Source: Bdellovibrio sp. ZAP7 (GTDB lineage Bacteria; Bdellovibrionota; Bdellovibrionia; Bdellovibrionales; Bdellovibrionaceae). From it: a stretch of 64,000 bases of DNA. The position numbers and the translations under genes are program-made. The stretch is taken from contig NZ_CP030082.1 of assembly GCF_006874645.1 (NCBI RefSeq), positions 2,542,001-2,606,000 of the forward strand. The letters are read 5' to 3'. The notes beneath the pieces are model-generated. The model had not been told where the DNA came from. It was given only the letters and a program-made list of their open reading frames with translations, and made no database searches. This document shows positions 44,315 to 53,984 of the stretch, piece after piece (the stretch's first letter is position 1; every line of letters begins with the position of its first letter).

Positions 44315-44465
44315 GATCAAAATGGTTTGACTAATTTCCGCAGGAAATTTGCGGCGTAGCCCATGCAAGGCGGAAGGACTTCCCGCAGCGCAGGCGTGCT
44401 CCAAGCACGTCGGAGCGAGGACAAGGCCTGACAACGAAGCAGTCAGGCCATTTTCATCAACCGCG
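44311..44465. repeat. Structured intergenic repeat, copy 2
   Basis: About 155 bp. Outer arms GGTTGATCAAAATGG (44311-44325) and CCATTTTCATCAACC (44448-44462) pair in 14 of 15 positions. Inside are AATTTCC / GGAAATT (44333-44349), the core GCGGCGTAGCCCATGC (44351-44366) followed by GGAAGG, CGTGCT / AGCACG (44395-44409), and GGCCTGAC / GTCAGGCC (44425-44432, 44442-44449). Core and hairpin placement match copy 1 at 13368, but the outer arms do not. It begins right after a minus-strand stop codon, as copy 1 does. Confidence 0.7.
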
Positions 44466-44466
44466 G

Positions 44467-45393
44467 CTACAATACGTAGATGTTGGTCATTAGGGAGTAC
44501 TGTGTGTTGAACGGTTGCCAGATTTTTGCATCTTCACCCTTATAAGATCCCAACATAGAATCATTGCCGATTCCAAGCGTGAACGAAAATCCGCGGGCTG
44601 GTTTAATCCACAAGCTTGCACCCAAACGAAGTGCTGTCGTGTGATCTCCATCTAAACCTTCCACTGCCGATGAATGGTACCAGTTTTCTACGAAACCAGT
44701 TTTAGTCGTAATTTGGAAAATCGAATTGATGTAGTATTGGAATTGCACGTAGTGCTCAAGACCGAACTGTTTGTTCGTCTGACGAGGATCTGTCACGTAC
44801 ATACCGTCGTCAAATGTCGGGATGGATGTATTGATACTTGCTGTTTGGCTCTGCCAGTAAATATCTGGTTTAGCCACGTAAACCACGGACCATGAACGAT
44901 TGAAGTTATAATCAGCGTAACCTTCAAGACGGATTTTAGTGATCAAGCCATTCTCTTGAGAGACTTTGCTTGAAGGAAGGTAAGCTTTTACTTTACCAGA
45001 AAGATCGATGTCACCGAAGTAACCCAAGTCGTAGTTTGAGTAAACGAAGTGAATGTCTTGCATGGAAAAGTTTGAAGTTTGCTTTTCACCGTACTCATCC
45101 ATACCGGCTGTGTTGTAGTTGAATGGCAAACGCAAAGCTGCTTTTTGATCAGCACCCAATTTATAATTGATAGAGAAATAATCGTAAGTATCAACCGAAC
45201 GTGCTTCAGAAGTTGATTTGCCCGGCTTCATGTTTGCTTGTGAAGCAATAGAGAAGAAAGTCAGTGACCAGTCGTTCGCACGACCACTTACGGAAGTAGC
45301 GGAAACGAAGTCGTCACCATCCAGCACCGCTGCGAAAGAAGACGTCGAAACCAACAAACTTGCGATCAATAAACCGGTCGCTTTTCTTAACAT
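44467..45393 (-). CDS. Outer-membrane beta-barrel protein
   Basis: 308 residues, with a signal peptide (cleavage near SFA-AV). The chain is a run of amphipathic strands with aromatic girdles (DIHFVYSNYDLGYFG, IRLEGYADYNF, FQYYINSIFQI) and ends in a hydrophobic Leu (MTNIYVL), as barrels usually do. I cannot say whether it is a porin, an adhesin or a lipid transporter. It is transcribed alone; downstream come the structured repeat and three terminators. Confidence 0.78.
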   Translation of the reverse strand: MLRKATGLLIASLLVSTSSFAAVLDGDDFVSATSVSGRANDWSLTFFSIASQANMKPGKSTSEARSVDTYDYFSINYKLGADQKAALRLPFNYNTAGMDEYGEKQTSNFSMQDIHFVYSNYDLGYFGDIDLSGKVKAYLPSSKVSQENGLITKIRLEGYADYNFNRSWSVVYVAKPDIYWQSQTASINTSIPTFDDGMYVTDPRQTNKQFGLEHYVQFQYYINSIFQITTKTGFVENWYHSSAVEGLDGDHTTALRLGASLWIKPARGFSFTLGIGNDSMLGSYKGEDAKIWQPFNTQYSLMTNIYVL

Positions 45394-45528
45394 TTTTCAC
45401 TCCTAATTACGGATGCTTACGACAAAGACTTGAAAGTTATGCCATAGCGCCTTGCATTAAACAATAGTCAAAAATTAGACAGTCTTTTGACTTGAGCAGA
45501 CGCGCAAGAACGCCTACTGTGATTGCCT

Positions 45529-46710
45529 ATGAAAAAGTACACATTCCTTAAGAACCTGATTCTGTCTCTGGTATTGGCCCTCGCAACGGGTTGTGCTGTC
45601 TCCTTCTCGAAAAAACACTGGGATCTTCCACCGAAAGCGGAGAATGAGATCAGCGTTATGTCATTCAATGTCGAAAACTTATTCGACACTGTAAAGACTC
45701 CAGGCCATGACGACGAAACATTCTTGCCCGCATACATGAAAAAAGGCGATGCAAAACTACGTGCTGCTTGTGTCAAAAACAATGACAGTTCTTATCGCCA
45801 AAACGAGTGTCTGACAACGGACTGGAATCCAGATGCGTTGGATACGAAGCTTAATAACATCTCTAAAGTTGTTTTGGGCGTTGATAACAACGGTCCCGAC
45901 AACTTGATGCTGATCGAAATCGAAAGCGATGTCGTTCTTAAGCAATTGAATGAAAAATTGGCGGCTGCGAACTATATCACTCAGGTGATTATCGATGGAC
46001 CAGACAAGCGCGGTATTAACGTCGCATTCTTGTCGCGCTTCCCTCTTGTAGGCAAGCCGGTCTTGCACCCGATCCCATGGAAGCCTGAAAATGAAAAAGA
46101 TGGCGAGTGGATGGAGCGCTCCCGTCGCATCCTGGAAGTGACTGTGAAAGCACCCAATGGGGACCCTATCACGTTCTTGGTGGGCCACTTTCCTTCGCAA
46201 TCGAATCCAACTTACTGGCGTCAACAGATCGCTCAGTTCGCGGTGGATTTGATTAAACAAAAAGGTCCCAATGCGATGGTGGTTTTCGGGGGAGACTTAA
46301 ATATCTCGGCCGAGGAAGAAGACAGAGTTCATATCTTCCGCGATATCCTAGCTAAGGGCGGAGCAGTTTCTCACTTTGTGGGTTGCAAAGAATGCCAAGG
46401 AACTCATAACTATCGCGGCACCTGGTCTTTCCTAGATGCTCAGGTTTACAGCCCAGCACTTTTGGGTGATGGCTCTGGCAGCTACCAAATGATGCCCAAC
46501 ACGATCGACGTGATCCGCTACAATCCTGTTCATCTTAAAAAAGGTAAATACCCAAAACGCTGGGATTACGATGAGCAAAATGGCGTATCAGATCACTTTC
46601 CACTTTATGTTCGCTTGAAACAAAGAAGTGAGGCGAAGGCTCCGGTGAAAGATGAAAAACCCGCAGTAGAGAAGAAAAAAGCTCCTGCGAAAAAGAGCAA
46701 AAAGAAATAG
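45529..46710 (+). CDS. Endonuclease/exonuclease/phosphatase-fold lipoprotein
   Basis: 393 residues from the ATG at 45529. A lipobox is present (LALATGC). The EEP fold shows MSFNVENLFD near 47, LIEIES (metal Glu), GHFPSQSN, the catalytic GGDLN near 257, and SDHFP near the C-terminus, so the usual Asp, Asn and His ligands are in place. Such envelope proteins cut nucleic acids, phospholipids or phosphoinositides; DNA from prey is one possible substrate. The tail is Lys- and Pro-rich (about 30 residues). It is divergent from the barrel gene and has its own terminator. Confidence 0.85.
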   Translation: MKKYTFLKNLILSLVLALATGCAVSFSKKHWDLPPKAENEISVMSFNVENLFDTVKTPGHDDETFLPAYMKKGDAKLRAACVKNNDSSYRQNECLTTDWNPDALDTKLNNISKVVLGVDNNGPDNLMLIEIESDVVLKQLNEKLAAANYITQVIIDGPDKRGINVAFLSRFPLVGKPVLHPIPWKPENEKDGEWMERSRRILEVTVKAPNGDPITFLVGHFPSQSNPTYWRQQIAQFAVDLIKQKGPNAMVVFGGDLNISAEEEDRVHIFRDILAKGGAVSHFVGCKECQGTHNYRGTWSFLDAQVYSPALLGDGSGSYQMMPNTIDVIRYNPVHLKKGKYPKRWDYDEQNGVSDHFPLYVRLKQRSEAKAPVKDEKPAVEKKKAPAKKSKKK

Positions 46711-46727
46711 CACCTCAATCTAAAAAT

Positions 46728-46760
46728 AAAAAAGCCGCGTTTTAAACCGCGGCTTTTTTA
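46728..46760. terminator. Bidirectional terminator
   Basis: Stem AAAAAAGCCGCG / CGCGGCTTTTTT with an 8-base loop and a T run, 18 bases past the stop at 46710, between convergent genes. Confidence 0.9.
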
Positions 46761-46810
46761 TTACCCAGGTCAGTTGCCCGACCACCCTTGCTTTTTTGCT
46801 TTCGAAATTC

Positions 46811-47746
46811 TTAGTAAACCAGCAAACGACCGATATCAACCGTTGGACGGTGACCGCAAGTCGCAAGATCTTGCTTCCACTTTTTACCGACGGAAACAGA
46901 CGTGTTGTTGAAAGTAACTGGATTTTTGTATTTGTCGGATTCAATCACGCCGGATCCTACAAGTTCATTACAACGACCTTCAATTTTTACAGTTAAATCC
47001 TTGGCAGAAACCGCGTATTGATCCTTACCTAAAACCATCGCCATGTCGGAATTAAGGATAGAAACCGCAGGTGCTGTCAAACTGGCGCGATCTATTTGCA
47101 TTTTCAGAACATAAGTAAACGACTCTTCTCTAACACCGCTCGCCGAAGAAGCTTTAAACTTGCCGCTGGATTGAACTCCGAGACCCAATTTCGAAGGATC
47201 GTCTTTCAATGTAACTAGAACCATTTTGTAGGAGTCTTCAAATACGTTCACATAGGTCTTTTTCAAGTCCAAAATATCAGCGAAAGATTTTACTGGCTGC
47301 CCCAGAATTTCCACACCAATTTCACCGTCTTCTGCGGTAGCTATAGTTACAGTGAAGGCTTTGTTCATTTTGCCTTTGATAGCTCCCAACCCGTTTGAAT
47401 AGTTCAGATCTTCTTTCAAAGAAGTGATCTTTAACGTTGTGACACCTTTTTCATCAGTCGCTTTATCGCTGATGGAGTATAAAGATTTTGTGACGTCAGC
47501 GTGGCCCAAAGCCAATTGCGCAAGTTCCAATGCCTCAATTTGTTTTTCCATCATCACAGTTGAAGCTGCGTAAGCTCCGATCTTCAAACCTGAAGAAGTG
47601 CCGACGTTACCGCCTTTATTACCTTTAGGCTTACGGATTTTCGCCATAACCTCAGGAGTTCCAACTTGCTTGTCTTGTGGAGTACAAGCAGACGTTAAAA
47701 GTGCAGATGAAATAAATAGAGCGGAAAGTACTTTTAGGCTTTTCAT
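46811..47746 (-). CDS. Lipoprotein of unknown function
   Basis: 311 residues with a lipobox (LLTSAC). Beta-rich mature chain (VTTLKITSLKEDL, KAFTVTIATAEDGEIGVEI, YVLKMQIDRASL), one Cys pair near the C-terminus (GRCNEL, ATCGHRP). No family recognised. It starts 52 bp after the stop of the RlmL-like gene and may be the last gene of that operon. Confidence 0.72.
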   Translation of the reverse strand: MKSLKVLSALFISSALLTSACTPQDKQVGTPEVMAKIRKPKGNKGGNVGTSSGLKIGAYAASTVMMEKQIEALELAQLALGHADVTKSLYSISDKATDEKGVTTLKITSLKEDLNYSNGLGAIKGKMNKAFTVTIATAEDGEIGVEILGQPVKSFADILDLKKTYVNVFEDSYKMVLVTLKDDPSKLGLGVQSSGKFKASSASGVREESFTYVLKMQIDRASLTAPAVSILNSDMAMVLGKDQYAVSAKDLTVKIEGRCNELVGSGVIESDKYKNPVTFNNTSVSVGKKWKQDLATCGHRPTVDIGRLLVY

Positions 47747-47798
47747 AGGGGCAGAATCTAACCTGATCGGTTCGATTCCGCCAGAGGCAAATCCTCTT

Positions 47799-48995
47799 TT
47801 ACAGGGGTGTCAAAATCGTAAACAGACAGCGGATCCCGCCATTGTTGATTTTGAGCTCCTTTTCGATTTGGTAGCCATTAGGAGCCGGTTGAACCCGGTC
47901 CTTTTCCGGATACAGGATCCCAAGCTTCTGGGGCTTATAGAGACGGCATAGCTCCGCCGCCAGGGTCTTTAGGCCCCCTTTGCCCGCCACCGGCAAACGC
48001 TCCCCATAGGGAGGGTTTACGACCATCCACAGTGGACCGGGCAAGTCCACACCTTGAAGGGCGTCCTGAACCCAGAATTTGTGCTCCTGGGATTTAAACT
48101 CATCCCGTTGATAAGCTTTTAACTGAGCTTCGACTTCATTGAAGTTCTTAAGTCCGATTTCAGGCATCTCGGGATTGATGTCCATACCCAAGACCGCTTT
48201 GAACGGGGCACGGGCCGGGATTTCATAGTTCAAAGCAAAGCTTGGCGACAAGAAAAGCTTTGGACACTTCTTCCATTGCTTAAAAGAATAATCTCTTTGG
48301 AATTGTCCTGACCATAAACCTCGGGCCTCTGTCAGGAAAGTTCCCGAACCCATCATCGGATCACACAGGTTCACCGAAGACACTTCGGCAGGAGTCGCCT
48401 CCCCGATCATTTCTCTTAAAAGTTCAGCTGCGATGGTTTCACGCATCGGAGCTTCACCTTTTAAAACGGTCCAGCCACGTTTATGTAAGTGCTCGCCTGT
48501 CGCATCCAAACTGATCGTGCACAGATCATCTTCCATGCGAATGTAAATCGCAGCACAGGTGCTATCACCGTTTTGACCTGCGAAAATTTCCTGCAGGGCT
48601 TTTTCAGCACTTTCCTGCAGACGCTTTTCATTGTTCAGACGGCTTTTTTGTGCAGCCACTTCCCAATCGACGTTCGCGTGATGAAGGTATTCCTTCCATG
48701 GGAGTGATTTAAATTTTTGATAGAACTTTGGCAGATCTTTCGTGCGAAACGAAGTCATTCGCAACAACAGACGGTTCGCCGTTTTCAAAAAGAAATTCAA
48801 TTGCAGAGCCTGAAACAGCTCTGTTTCAAATTCCAGCCCACCCATCAGCACGGCGACTTCTGGAAATGGCAAAGAATGAGTTTTTGCATCTTTTCCTAAA
48901 AGATAGGGCCAGATCTCTTTCATTTCCTGAAGAGCGGTGTTTTCGAAACCAAGGGGTGTGGAAATAAAAAAACGATTCACAGTTAGAATCTCCAA
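47799..48995 (-). CDS. RlmL-type rRNA guanine-N2 methyltransferase (THUMP domain)
   Basis: 398 residues. The N-terminal half (about 5-170) has the ferredoxin-like and THUMP RNA-binding parts (FFISTPLGFENTALQEM, LLLRMTSFRTKDLPKFYQ). The SAM domain shows LCDPMMGSGTFLTEA (motif I), VLGMDINPEM, and the catalytic NPPYGERL that flips a guanine. This is the N-terminal unit of E. coli RlmL, which modifies G2445 of 23S rRNA; the second domain (RlmK) is absent. The start overlaps the barrel gene by 13 bp, an odd pairing of rRNA modification with envelope genes. Confidence 0.9.
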   Translation of the reverse strand: MEILTVNRFFISTPLGFENTALQEMKEIWPYLLGKDAKTHSLPFPEVAVLMGGLEFETELFQALQLNFFLKTANRLLLRMTSFRTKDLPKFYQKFKSLPWKEYLHHANVDWEVAAQKSRLNNEKRLQESAEKALQEIFAGQNGDSTCAAIYIRMEDDLCTISLDATGEHLHKRGWTVLKGEAPMRETIAAELLREMIGEATPAEVSSVNLCDPMMGSGTFLTEARGLWSGQFQRDYSFKQWKKCPKLFLSPSFALNYEIPARAPFKAVLGMDINPEMPEIGLKNFNEVEAQLKAYQRDEFKSQEHKFWVQDALQGVDLPGPLWMVVNPPYGERLPVAGKGGLKTLAAELCRLYKPQKLGILYPEKDRVQPAPNGYQIEKELKINNGGIRCLFTILTPL

Positions 48996-50062
48996 TACGC
49001 ATCAAACAAAACGTAATAACCATCCGTCGCAGAAAGCTTAAAGGACGAAACATCCGTTGAGTTGAGCGATAAACTGAAATGGAAGCGATCCCAAATCTTG
49101 ACGTAAGTTAAATATCCACCGAGCGCTTTGGTTTCAAAGTTATAACTCGGCCCCAAAAGAATACGGTCCCAGTTATCACCGATAAACTCATATCCCGTTT
49201 GGAAGGATGTTGTACCGAGAGTTTTTACCGCTGTGACATCCGCGGCGTTCGCAAATGACATCGCCGCCACCGTGAACATCGTATGCGAGATCACGCTTTC
49301 TGAAGAAATCGAATCCCAGTACACCGTAAAGTTGAGAGTGTTGGAATTATCACTTGGAACGTGAGCTGTATTGGCGCCGATAGAAAAAGTATTTGAATCC
49401 GAGGCGAAGACACGGAATTTACCAGAACCATTGTAGGCGCCTGCGATATCCCCGGGGATGATTGTTCCCACAGAAAGCCTATCGGTGATGCCATAATTGA
49501 TCTGACCATACCAGCTCATGACGTATTCATTTTCCCACAAGGTCTCGGCGGTCTCGCCGACGGACACACCTTGGGTGAACAATGGTTTGTACTTCGCAGA
49601 AATATTTTTGCCACGACGTTTGATAATCAAATCCGTCGTGCCTTTGTACTTGTTATTATCCGAAGACAAATTGATGTGATAAATCTGATCACCCAATTGG
49701 ATGAAATGCAGGCGTGACTGACGCTGAAGTTCTGCTGTCACCTGGAACGTGCCATCTTCGTTATTGGAAACACCGATGATCTCTAAAAACCCGATGATGC
49801 CGACGCCACTTTTTTGCGATTCAACGGCGACCGTCTCGCCCACGCGCCAATCATTGAAGGCAGTGGTTGCTTTGATAGTTTTATCATCAATGATATGGTC
49901 GATGCGGGCACTGGCATCTTGATTGGCGTAATAAGCCGGTTCGGATGCTGGCTCACGCATAACGATGGGAACCTCTTCGTCCATTGCAAGGGCGCTGGCC
50001 ATCACCACCGGTGACACCAATAACAACCCCAAAACTGCAACCCAAAACCTAGTCCCCAACAT
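48983..50062 (-). CDS. Outer-membrane barrel protein
   Basis: 359 residues with a signal peptide (cleavage near ALA-MD). A soluble N-terminal part of about 130 residues includes a beta-rich section (GETVAVESQKSGVGIIGFLEII). The rest is made of amphipathic strands (YVMSWYGQINYGITDRLSVG, LGGYLTYVKIWDRFHFSLSL) and ends in Phe (VLFDAYWRF), as needed for insertion by BamA. The function is unknown. It lies third in an operon after a barrel gene and an EF-hand lipoprotein, 48 bp past the latter. Confidence 0.78.
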   Translation of the reverse strand: MLGTRFWVAVLGLLLVSPVVMASALAMDEEVPIVMREPASEPAYYANQDASARIDHIIDDKTIKATTAFNDWRVGETVAVESQKSGVGIIGFLEIIGVSNNEDGTFQVTAELQRQSRLHFIQLGDQIYHINLSSDNNKYKGTTDLIIKRRGKNISAKYKPLFTQGVSVGETAETLWENEYVMSWYGQINYGITDRLSVGTIIPGDIAGAYNGSGKFRVFASDSNTFSIGANTAHVPSDNSNTLNFTVYWDSISSESVISHTMFTVAAMSFANAADVTAVKTLGTTSFQTGYEFIGDNWDRILLGPSYNFETKALGGYLTYVKIWDRFHFSLSLNSTDVSSFKLSATDGYYVLFDAYWRF

Positions 50063-50110
50063 CTGGGAAACCTTAACTTAGTTTGGGGACGGGTTCAATT
50101 TCCGATATGG

Positions 50111-52510
50111 CTATTTCTGGCTATTTTTAGCTTTATTTTGCATCACGGCGGCATCAGCTGCTTTTTTTTGCAGCTTCTTTGCGGCAGCTCTTAGCTGCAT
50201 GTCCTTGATAGCTTTCATGGCGCGCATCAAATTCAGGCGATCCGCTTCATCCAACCAGATTTTTTGCGCTTGAAACCAGGCAATTTCCGCAGCGGAACCT
50301 TCTTTGCCATAGAACACCATATACGCGAAACCTTGGTTTAAAAGCGTATCAAATGGAATATCTTTCTTCATTTCTTTAATGTACGGCAGGAACCTTGGTG
50401 AGGCCGCATACACTTCATCAAGCGAAAGCTTTTGATTGCGATCTTGATCATAAATCAACATCACGGACTCCATATAGTGAAGCACTGTCACCATTGTACG
50501 GATATTGGCAACCTCCACCAAACCTTGATCTTCTTTGGGCGACACGTAAGCCAAATAACGAAGTGTCGTATAGAACTCTTTCCACTGCTCGGGTTTTAGG
50601 TTCGCTACGAACTTGGCCATCTCGGGCAAGTTATCAAAGTACTTGCTGAAATTCAGACGGAGGTTCGATTGGAAACACTGCTCGTTCAAATAATAGAAGC
50701 CCAAAGGATCCACATCCTCCGCCAAAGACTTCCCGTTCGCTTTACCACAACCCGCCAGCAGCATGTCGTTGTAAACGGAACCCGACGAAGACAAACCCGC
50801 ACTGAATAACAAGCTTACGAATTCAAAAGTTTCCCTTTGATTCATGTACGAGTCCCCATTGCCACTGAAGGTAAAGAAATTAGCTTCCTGGAAGCTGCGC
50901 TCTCCGGTATTTCCCGTGCGTGGGTCGAAGGCTTTTAGATCGAACATCAACTCTTTAAAGTCTTCGTACCAAGTCACCAAACCACTTGTTTGCATCGCCG
51001 CTTTGGTCAACTCGCCACTGGTGTTGCTGCCATAAGCCAGAAGCAAACCGCGAGACATAGTTCTCATCAAATTAGATGTCGTTAGACTTTTCCAAGTGGT
51101 TGTTGAAGCGTGAGCGTTGTTGAATTCCTCGATACGGCCTTTAGCATTATAGGAAATCAGCACCGCAGAGTTTAAAAGATCGCCATAGTCCTTCCAGGCA
51201 TTTTCCAAAGCCATGTGTTCGTATGGATCTGTGGAAAGTCCCGCCTTGATATAACCAACAGCATTGAATTTTCCATATTTATCCAAAAGCTCTTCTTTGG
51301 AAATCAAAGAATCTGCGGAACGACCACTCACCAACTGGGCGTCGACGAAGTTTTGTACCAGTCGCCACACATTGTACTCACGTCTTAAGGCGACGATATG
51401 CTTTTTCTCTAAACCTAAAATACCACGAGAGTCACCATTACGACCCGGTTCAAGCAGGCGCAAGATGGCTGCACGATACAATGTTTGAATCGAAATGGGT
51501 CTGATCTTCGCGATCGCCTGAATTTGAGGAAGACCAAGAATCGTTGTGATCAAATTGTCGATGTCTTCCAACGGAATCATTCCACGCGTCGCGATCTGAG
51601 GTGCACCTTCAATCAAGTCGATGGCTTGACCGATAAACTGACTCACCTCACGCACTTTGGGCTGCGTGCTCATATCGAAATTGTGAATGATATAGTGATA
51701 TTTTAAAACCAAGCCATACAGATCAATCAAACTGTTCAGGCTGCCCTTCCACTGAGTGTAAGTCGCAAGCTGAGCTTCTTGACCCATCAAAACGTTTTTA
51801 ACCACTTCCACAACTGGCAACCACTGAGTCACGTTTTTATCAGTGTCTTCGTCTTTGATAAATTCTTTGAAACCTTTAAGGGCCCGTTTCCCGTCCTCGA
51901 AAGAATAATCCGAGCGCGACGTTTCAGTTTTCTCTAAAAGGCGTTGCAAGCCCACCCGCAATTGCTCGACCGCCGCGGAAACCTGTTGCCAGTTTGCTTG
52001 ATCGACCGGAACACCCAACAGGAGCAATTTAATATGCGGAGCTAAATCGACGGCTTCATCACGAACGATTGCCAGAACATCAATCAGGCGCGTGATTTCT
52101 TCTTTGGTCAAATTATTGCTGGAACCACCCAAGACCGCTTTCTTGATTTTCATCAATTCCAAAGCGAATTCCGGCGTCACGACATTCTCTTTTAAGAAAT
52201 ATTTCGAGAAAAAGCGGCGCATTTCCTCGACCGTATAGGCATTACCCTGCGCCCCATAGGTTTTCTTTTGGAAATACATCAAGGCCTGGCGCAGACAGTC
52301 CACCGACGTGCGGATTTCTTCTTTTTCGCCATCACCGTTTGTCAGACGTTTCAAAGTTTCCGGAACGCCTTGCAAACAAGCTAGTTTTTCATTCGAGAAA
52401 TGCAGTTCTTCTTCTTTGGTTTGCTGACCATTGATAAAGTCGCTGCAACCCACAGCCGTGATCATCAAAACCGAAGCTATGAGCAAAGAGAACTTACGCT
52501 TAAAAGACAT
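50111..52510 (-). CDS. Large lipoprotein with an EF-hand loop
   Basis: 799 residues with a lipobox (ITAVGC). Mostly helical and charged. Residues 688-699 read DQDRNQKLSLDE, a perfect 12-residue EF-hand Ca2+ loop (D-x-D-x-N-x-K-x-S-x-x-E) inside helical flanks. GNGDSYMNQRETFEF near 570 is a weaker, second Asp-rich loop. The C-terminus is Lys- and Ala-rich. The rest has no family I know. The gene overlaps the preceding barrel gene by 11 bp and the next one starts 48 bp after its stop, so it is probably one part of an outer-membrane complex. Confidence 0.8.
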   Translation of the reverse strand: MSFKRKFSLLIASVLMITAVGCSDFINGQQTKEEELHFSNEKLACLQGVPETLKRLTNGDGEKEEIRTSVDCLRQALMYFQKKTYGAQGNAYTVEEMRRFFSKYFLKENVVTPEFALELMKIKKAVLGGSSNNLTKEEITRLIDVLAIVRDEAVDLAPHIKLLLLGVPVDQANWQQVSAAVEQLRVGLQRLLEKTETSRSDYSFEDGKRALKGFKEFIKDEDTDKNVTQWLPVVEVVKNVLMGQEAQLATYTQWKGSLNSLIDLYGLVLKYHYIIHNFDMSTQPKVREVSQFIGQAIDLIEGAPQIATRGMIPLEDIDNLITTILGLPQIQAIAKIRPISIQTLYRAAILRLLEPGRNGDSRGILGLEKKHIVALRREYNVWRLVQNFVDAQLVSGRSADSLISKEELLDKYGKFNAVGYIKAGLSTDPYEHMALENAWKDYGDLLNSAVLISYNAKGRIEEFNNAHASTTTWKSLTTSNLMRTMSRGLLLAYGSNTSGELTKAAMQTSGLVTWYEDFKELMFDLKAFDPRTGNTGERSFQEANFFTFSGNGDSYMNQRETFEFVSLLFSAGLSSSGSVYNDMLLAGCGKANGKSLAEDVDPLGFYYLNEQCFQSNLRLNFSKYFDNLPEMAKFVANLKPEQWKEFYTTLRYLAYVSPKEDQGLVEVANIRTMVTVLHYMESVMLIYDQDRNQKLSLDEVYAASPRFLPYIKEMKKDIPFDTLLNQGFAYMVFYGKEGSAAEIAWFQAQKIWLDEADRLNLMRAMKAIKDMQLRAAAKKLQKKAADAAVMQNKAKNSQK

Positions 52511-53861
52511 AAGCTGCTCCTAACATCAATCGGTCATTATTTGCAAACTGCGCCAGTTCATTTTGATTGCTTTGCGATGTCGGCCCCGCTTTAAGCATTT
52601 GCATCTCGCCAAAGAACGACCACAGACCAGAAATACGCAGACGCGCATTCACCCGGAACAATTGAAAATCATTTTCATCGGATTGCGTAAAGCTCAATTT
52701 TGTAATCAAACGACGCGCTTTCCCCAATGAAAAGCTGGTTAAAAGTGAGGCTTGATTCGCGTGATAAAACGGATATAAATTTGTCAAAGGCTCATTGGCG
52801 CGGTCCGCCCCCGTCTCAGTCACTCGGCCACCGTGAATATCTAAACGCATAATATTAAACGCCCACCAGCCATTGTCCCACTCGACGAACGGACTTACCA
52901 TCAACGCGTCTTCAAAAACGGGCTGAGTCCAATCAGGATCCTCGAATACTTTTTCTTTCGTCGGGCGATCTAAAATAGTGCTCACACCCACGCGCAGATT
53001 TTTCATTTTATAAGTCACATCAGCGCCCGTCAGTGAATGATAAAACACTTGCGGACGCAATTCGACATTTCCTTTAAGAGTACTTAAATCCAGACTGCCT
53101 TGATAACCAATCGCCAACGTATTATCGGGCTTATATATATAGCTCAGCTGTGCTTTAAATCCGTTGGGATCTCCCACTGCGATCTTCGCACCATAGGAAT
53201 TTTGCACAACAACTTCGGTCGTGGACGGCTGATTCATGTTGTATTGCATTTCCGTGGCTTCGTCCCAGATACGAACGCTTTGTGGAGGCTGATGAAACCA
53301 AGGATTTCCTCTGACAAAATCCCCGTCTTCGATTTCAAAGCTCGGACCTTGGCTGGGAATATAAATCGGAGATGCAAACAAAGTGAAATTGTAAGTCGGT
53401 CCTTCTGTTTGCCAAAAAATTCCGGACAAGCCCTGACGGTCTGGTGACAGTGGATTCCACTTAAAAAGTGGCTCCCACACACCTAATTCCCAGCGCGCAT
53501 CCAGTTCACTCCACAGCATTTTCTTACGACCGATATAGAATGTTTCGGTGTCGCTCTGTTTCGTTTGCACATAAAGTTCCGAGATATTTAGGTAATTTAA
53601 CAGAGGCGAGCCGATCGCCACACCACCCGAGATATCCATGCGCAGGGCGGAGTCAGAAAAGGGCTCTGTCTTGATCGCAGCACCGACAAATTGATAGTTG
53701 GTTTTCTGCGTAGCTTCAAACTCGGGACTGATAAAAGAGTCGGAGAATAGCTTCATTTCTGTGCGCACTTGCGCCACAGCGAATCCTGGCAGTGCTAACA
53801 CTGCCCAAAAAATCATCAAATGAAATATAGAGGCCCCTTTGGGGGGACACCTAAATAGCAT
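52500..53861 (-). CDS. Outer-membrane barrel protein
   Basis: 453 residues. GGGAG four bases before the ATG at 53861 supports this start. The signal peptide is long (cleavage near AVA-QV). The mature part repeats amphipathic strands (FKAQLSYIYKPDNTLAIGYQG, NVELRPQVFYHSLTG, VNARLRISGLWSFFGEM) and ends in Phe (LMLGAAYVF). Like DUF1302- or alginate-type barrels, but I cannot name it. It opens the four-gene operon (barrel, EF-hand lipoprotein, barrel, RlmL-type methyltransferase) and overlaps the lipoprotein gene by 11 bp. Confidence 0.8.
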   Translation of the reverse strand: MLFRCPPKGASIFHLMIFWAVLALPGFAVAQVRTEMKLFSDSFISPEFEATQKTNYQFVGAAIKTEPFSDSALRMDISGGVAIGSPLLNYLNISELYVQTKQSDTETFYIGRKKMLWSELDARWELGVWEPLFKWNPLSPDRQGLSGIFWQTEGPTYNFTLFASPIYIPSQGPSFEIEDGDFVRGNPWFHQPPQSVRIWDEATEMQYNMNQPSTTEVVVQNSYGAKIAVGDPNGFKAQLSYIYKPDNTLAIGYQGSLDLSTLKGNVELRPQVFYHSLTGADVTYKMKNLRVGVSTILDRPTKEKVFEDPDWTQPVFEDALMVSPFVEWDNGWWAFNIMRLDIHGGRVTETGADRANEPLTNLYPFYHANQASLLTSFSLGKARRLITKLSFTQSDENDFQLFRVNARLRISGLWSFFGEMQMLKAGPTSQSNQNELAQFANNDRLMLGAAYVF

Positions 53862-53984
53862 AGTTCTCCCTATCTGCCCTTAATACATCAAAGGTTGTGC
53901 CCTGATGAGGGGGAAATTAGGAGGTATTGCCGTGGAACGTTTTAAACAAGTGACCTTTTTGGGCGCCCTTGCTAGGATTCCCTC

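Noticed and set aside
44186..44434. 82-residue minus-strand ORF across the terminators and repeat
   Set aside because: It reads through three hairpins and the structured repeat, has Phe/Leu-rich low-complexity residues and no start signal; best seen as a shadow.
47764..47786. GGTTCGATTCCG resembles a tRNA T-loop
   Set aside because: Only three pairs close the loop, and no acceptor, D or anticodon arm fits around it; it lies in a 52-bp gap beside a start codon.
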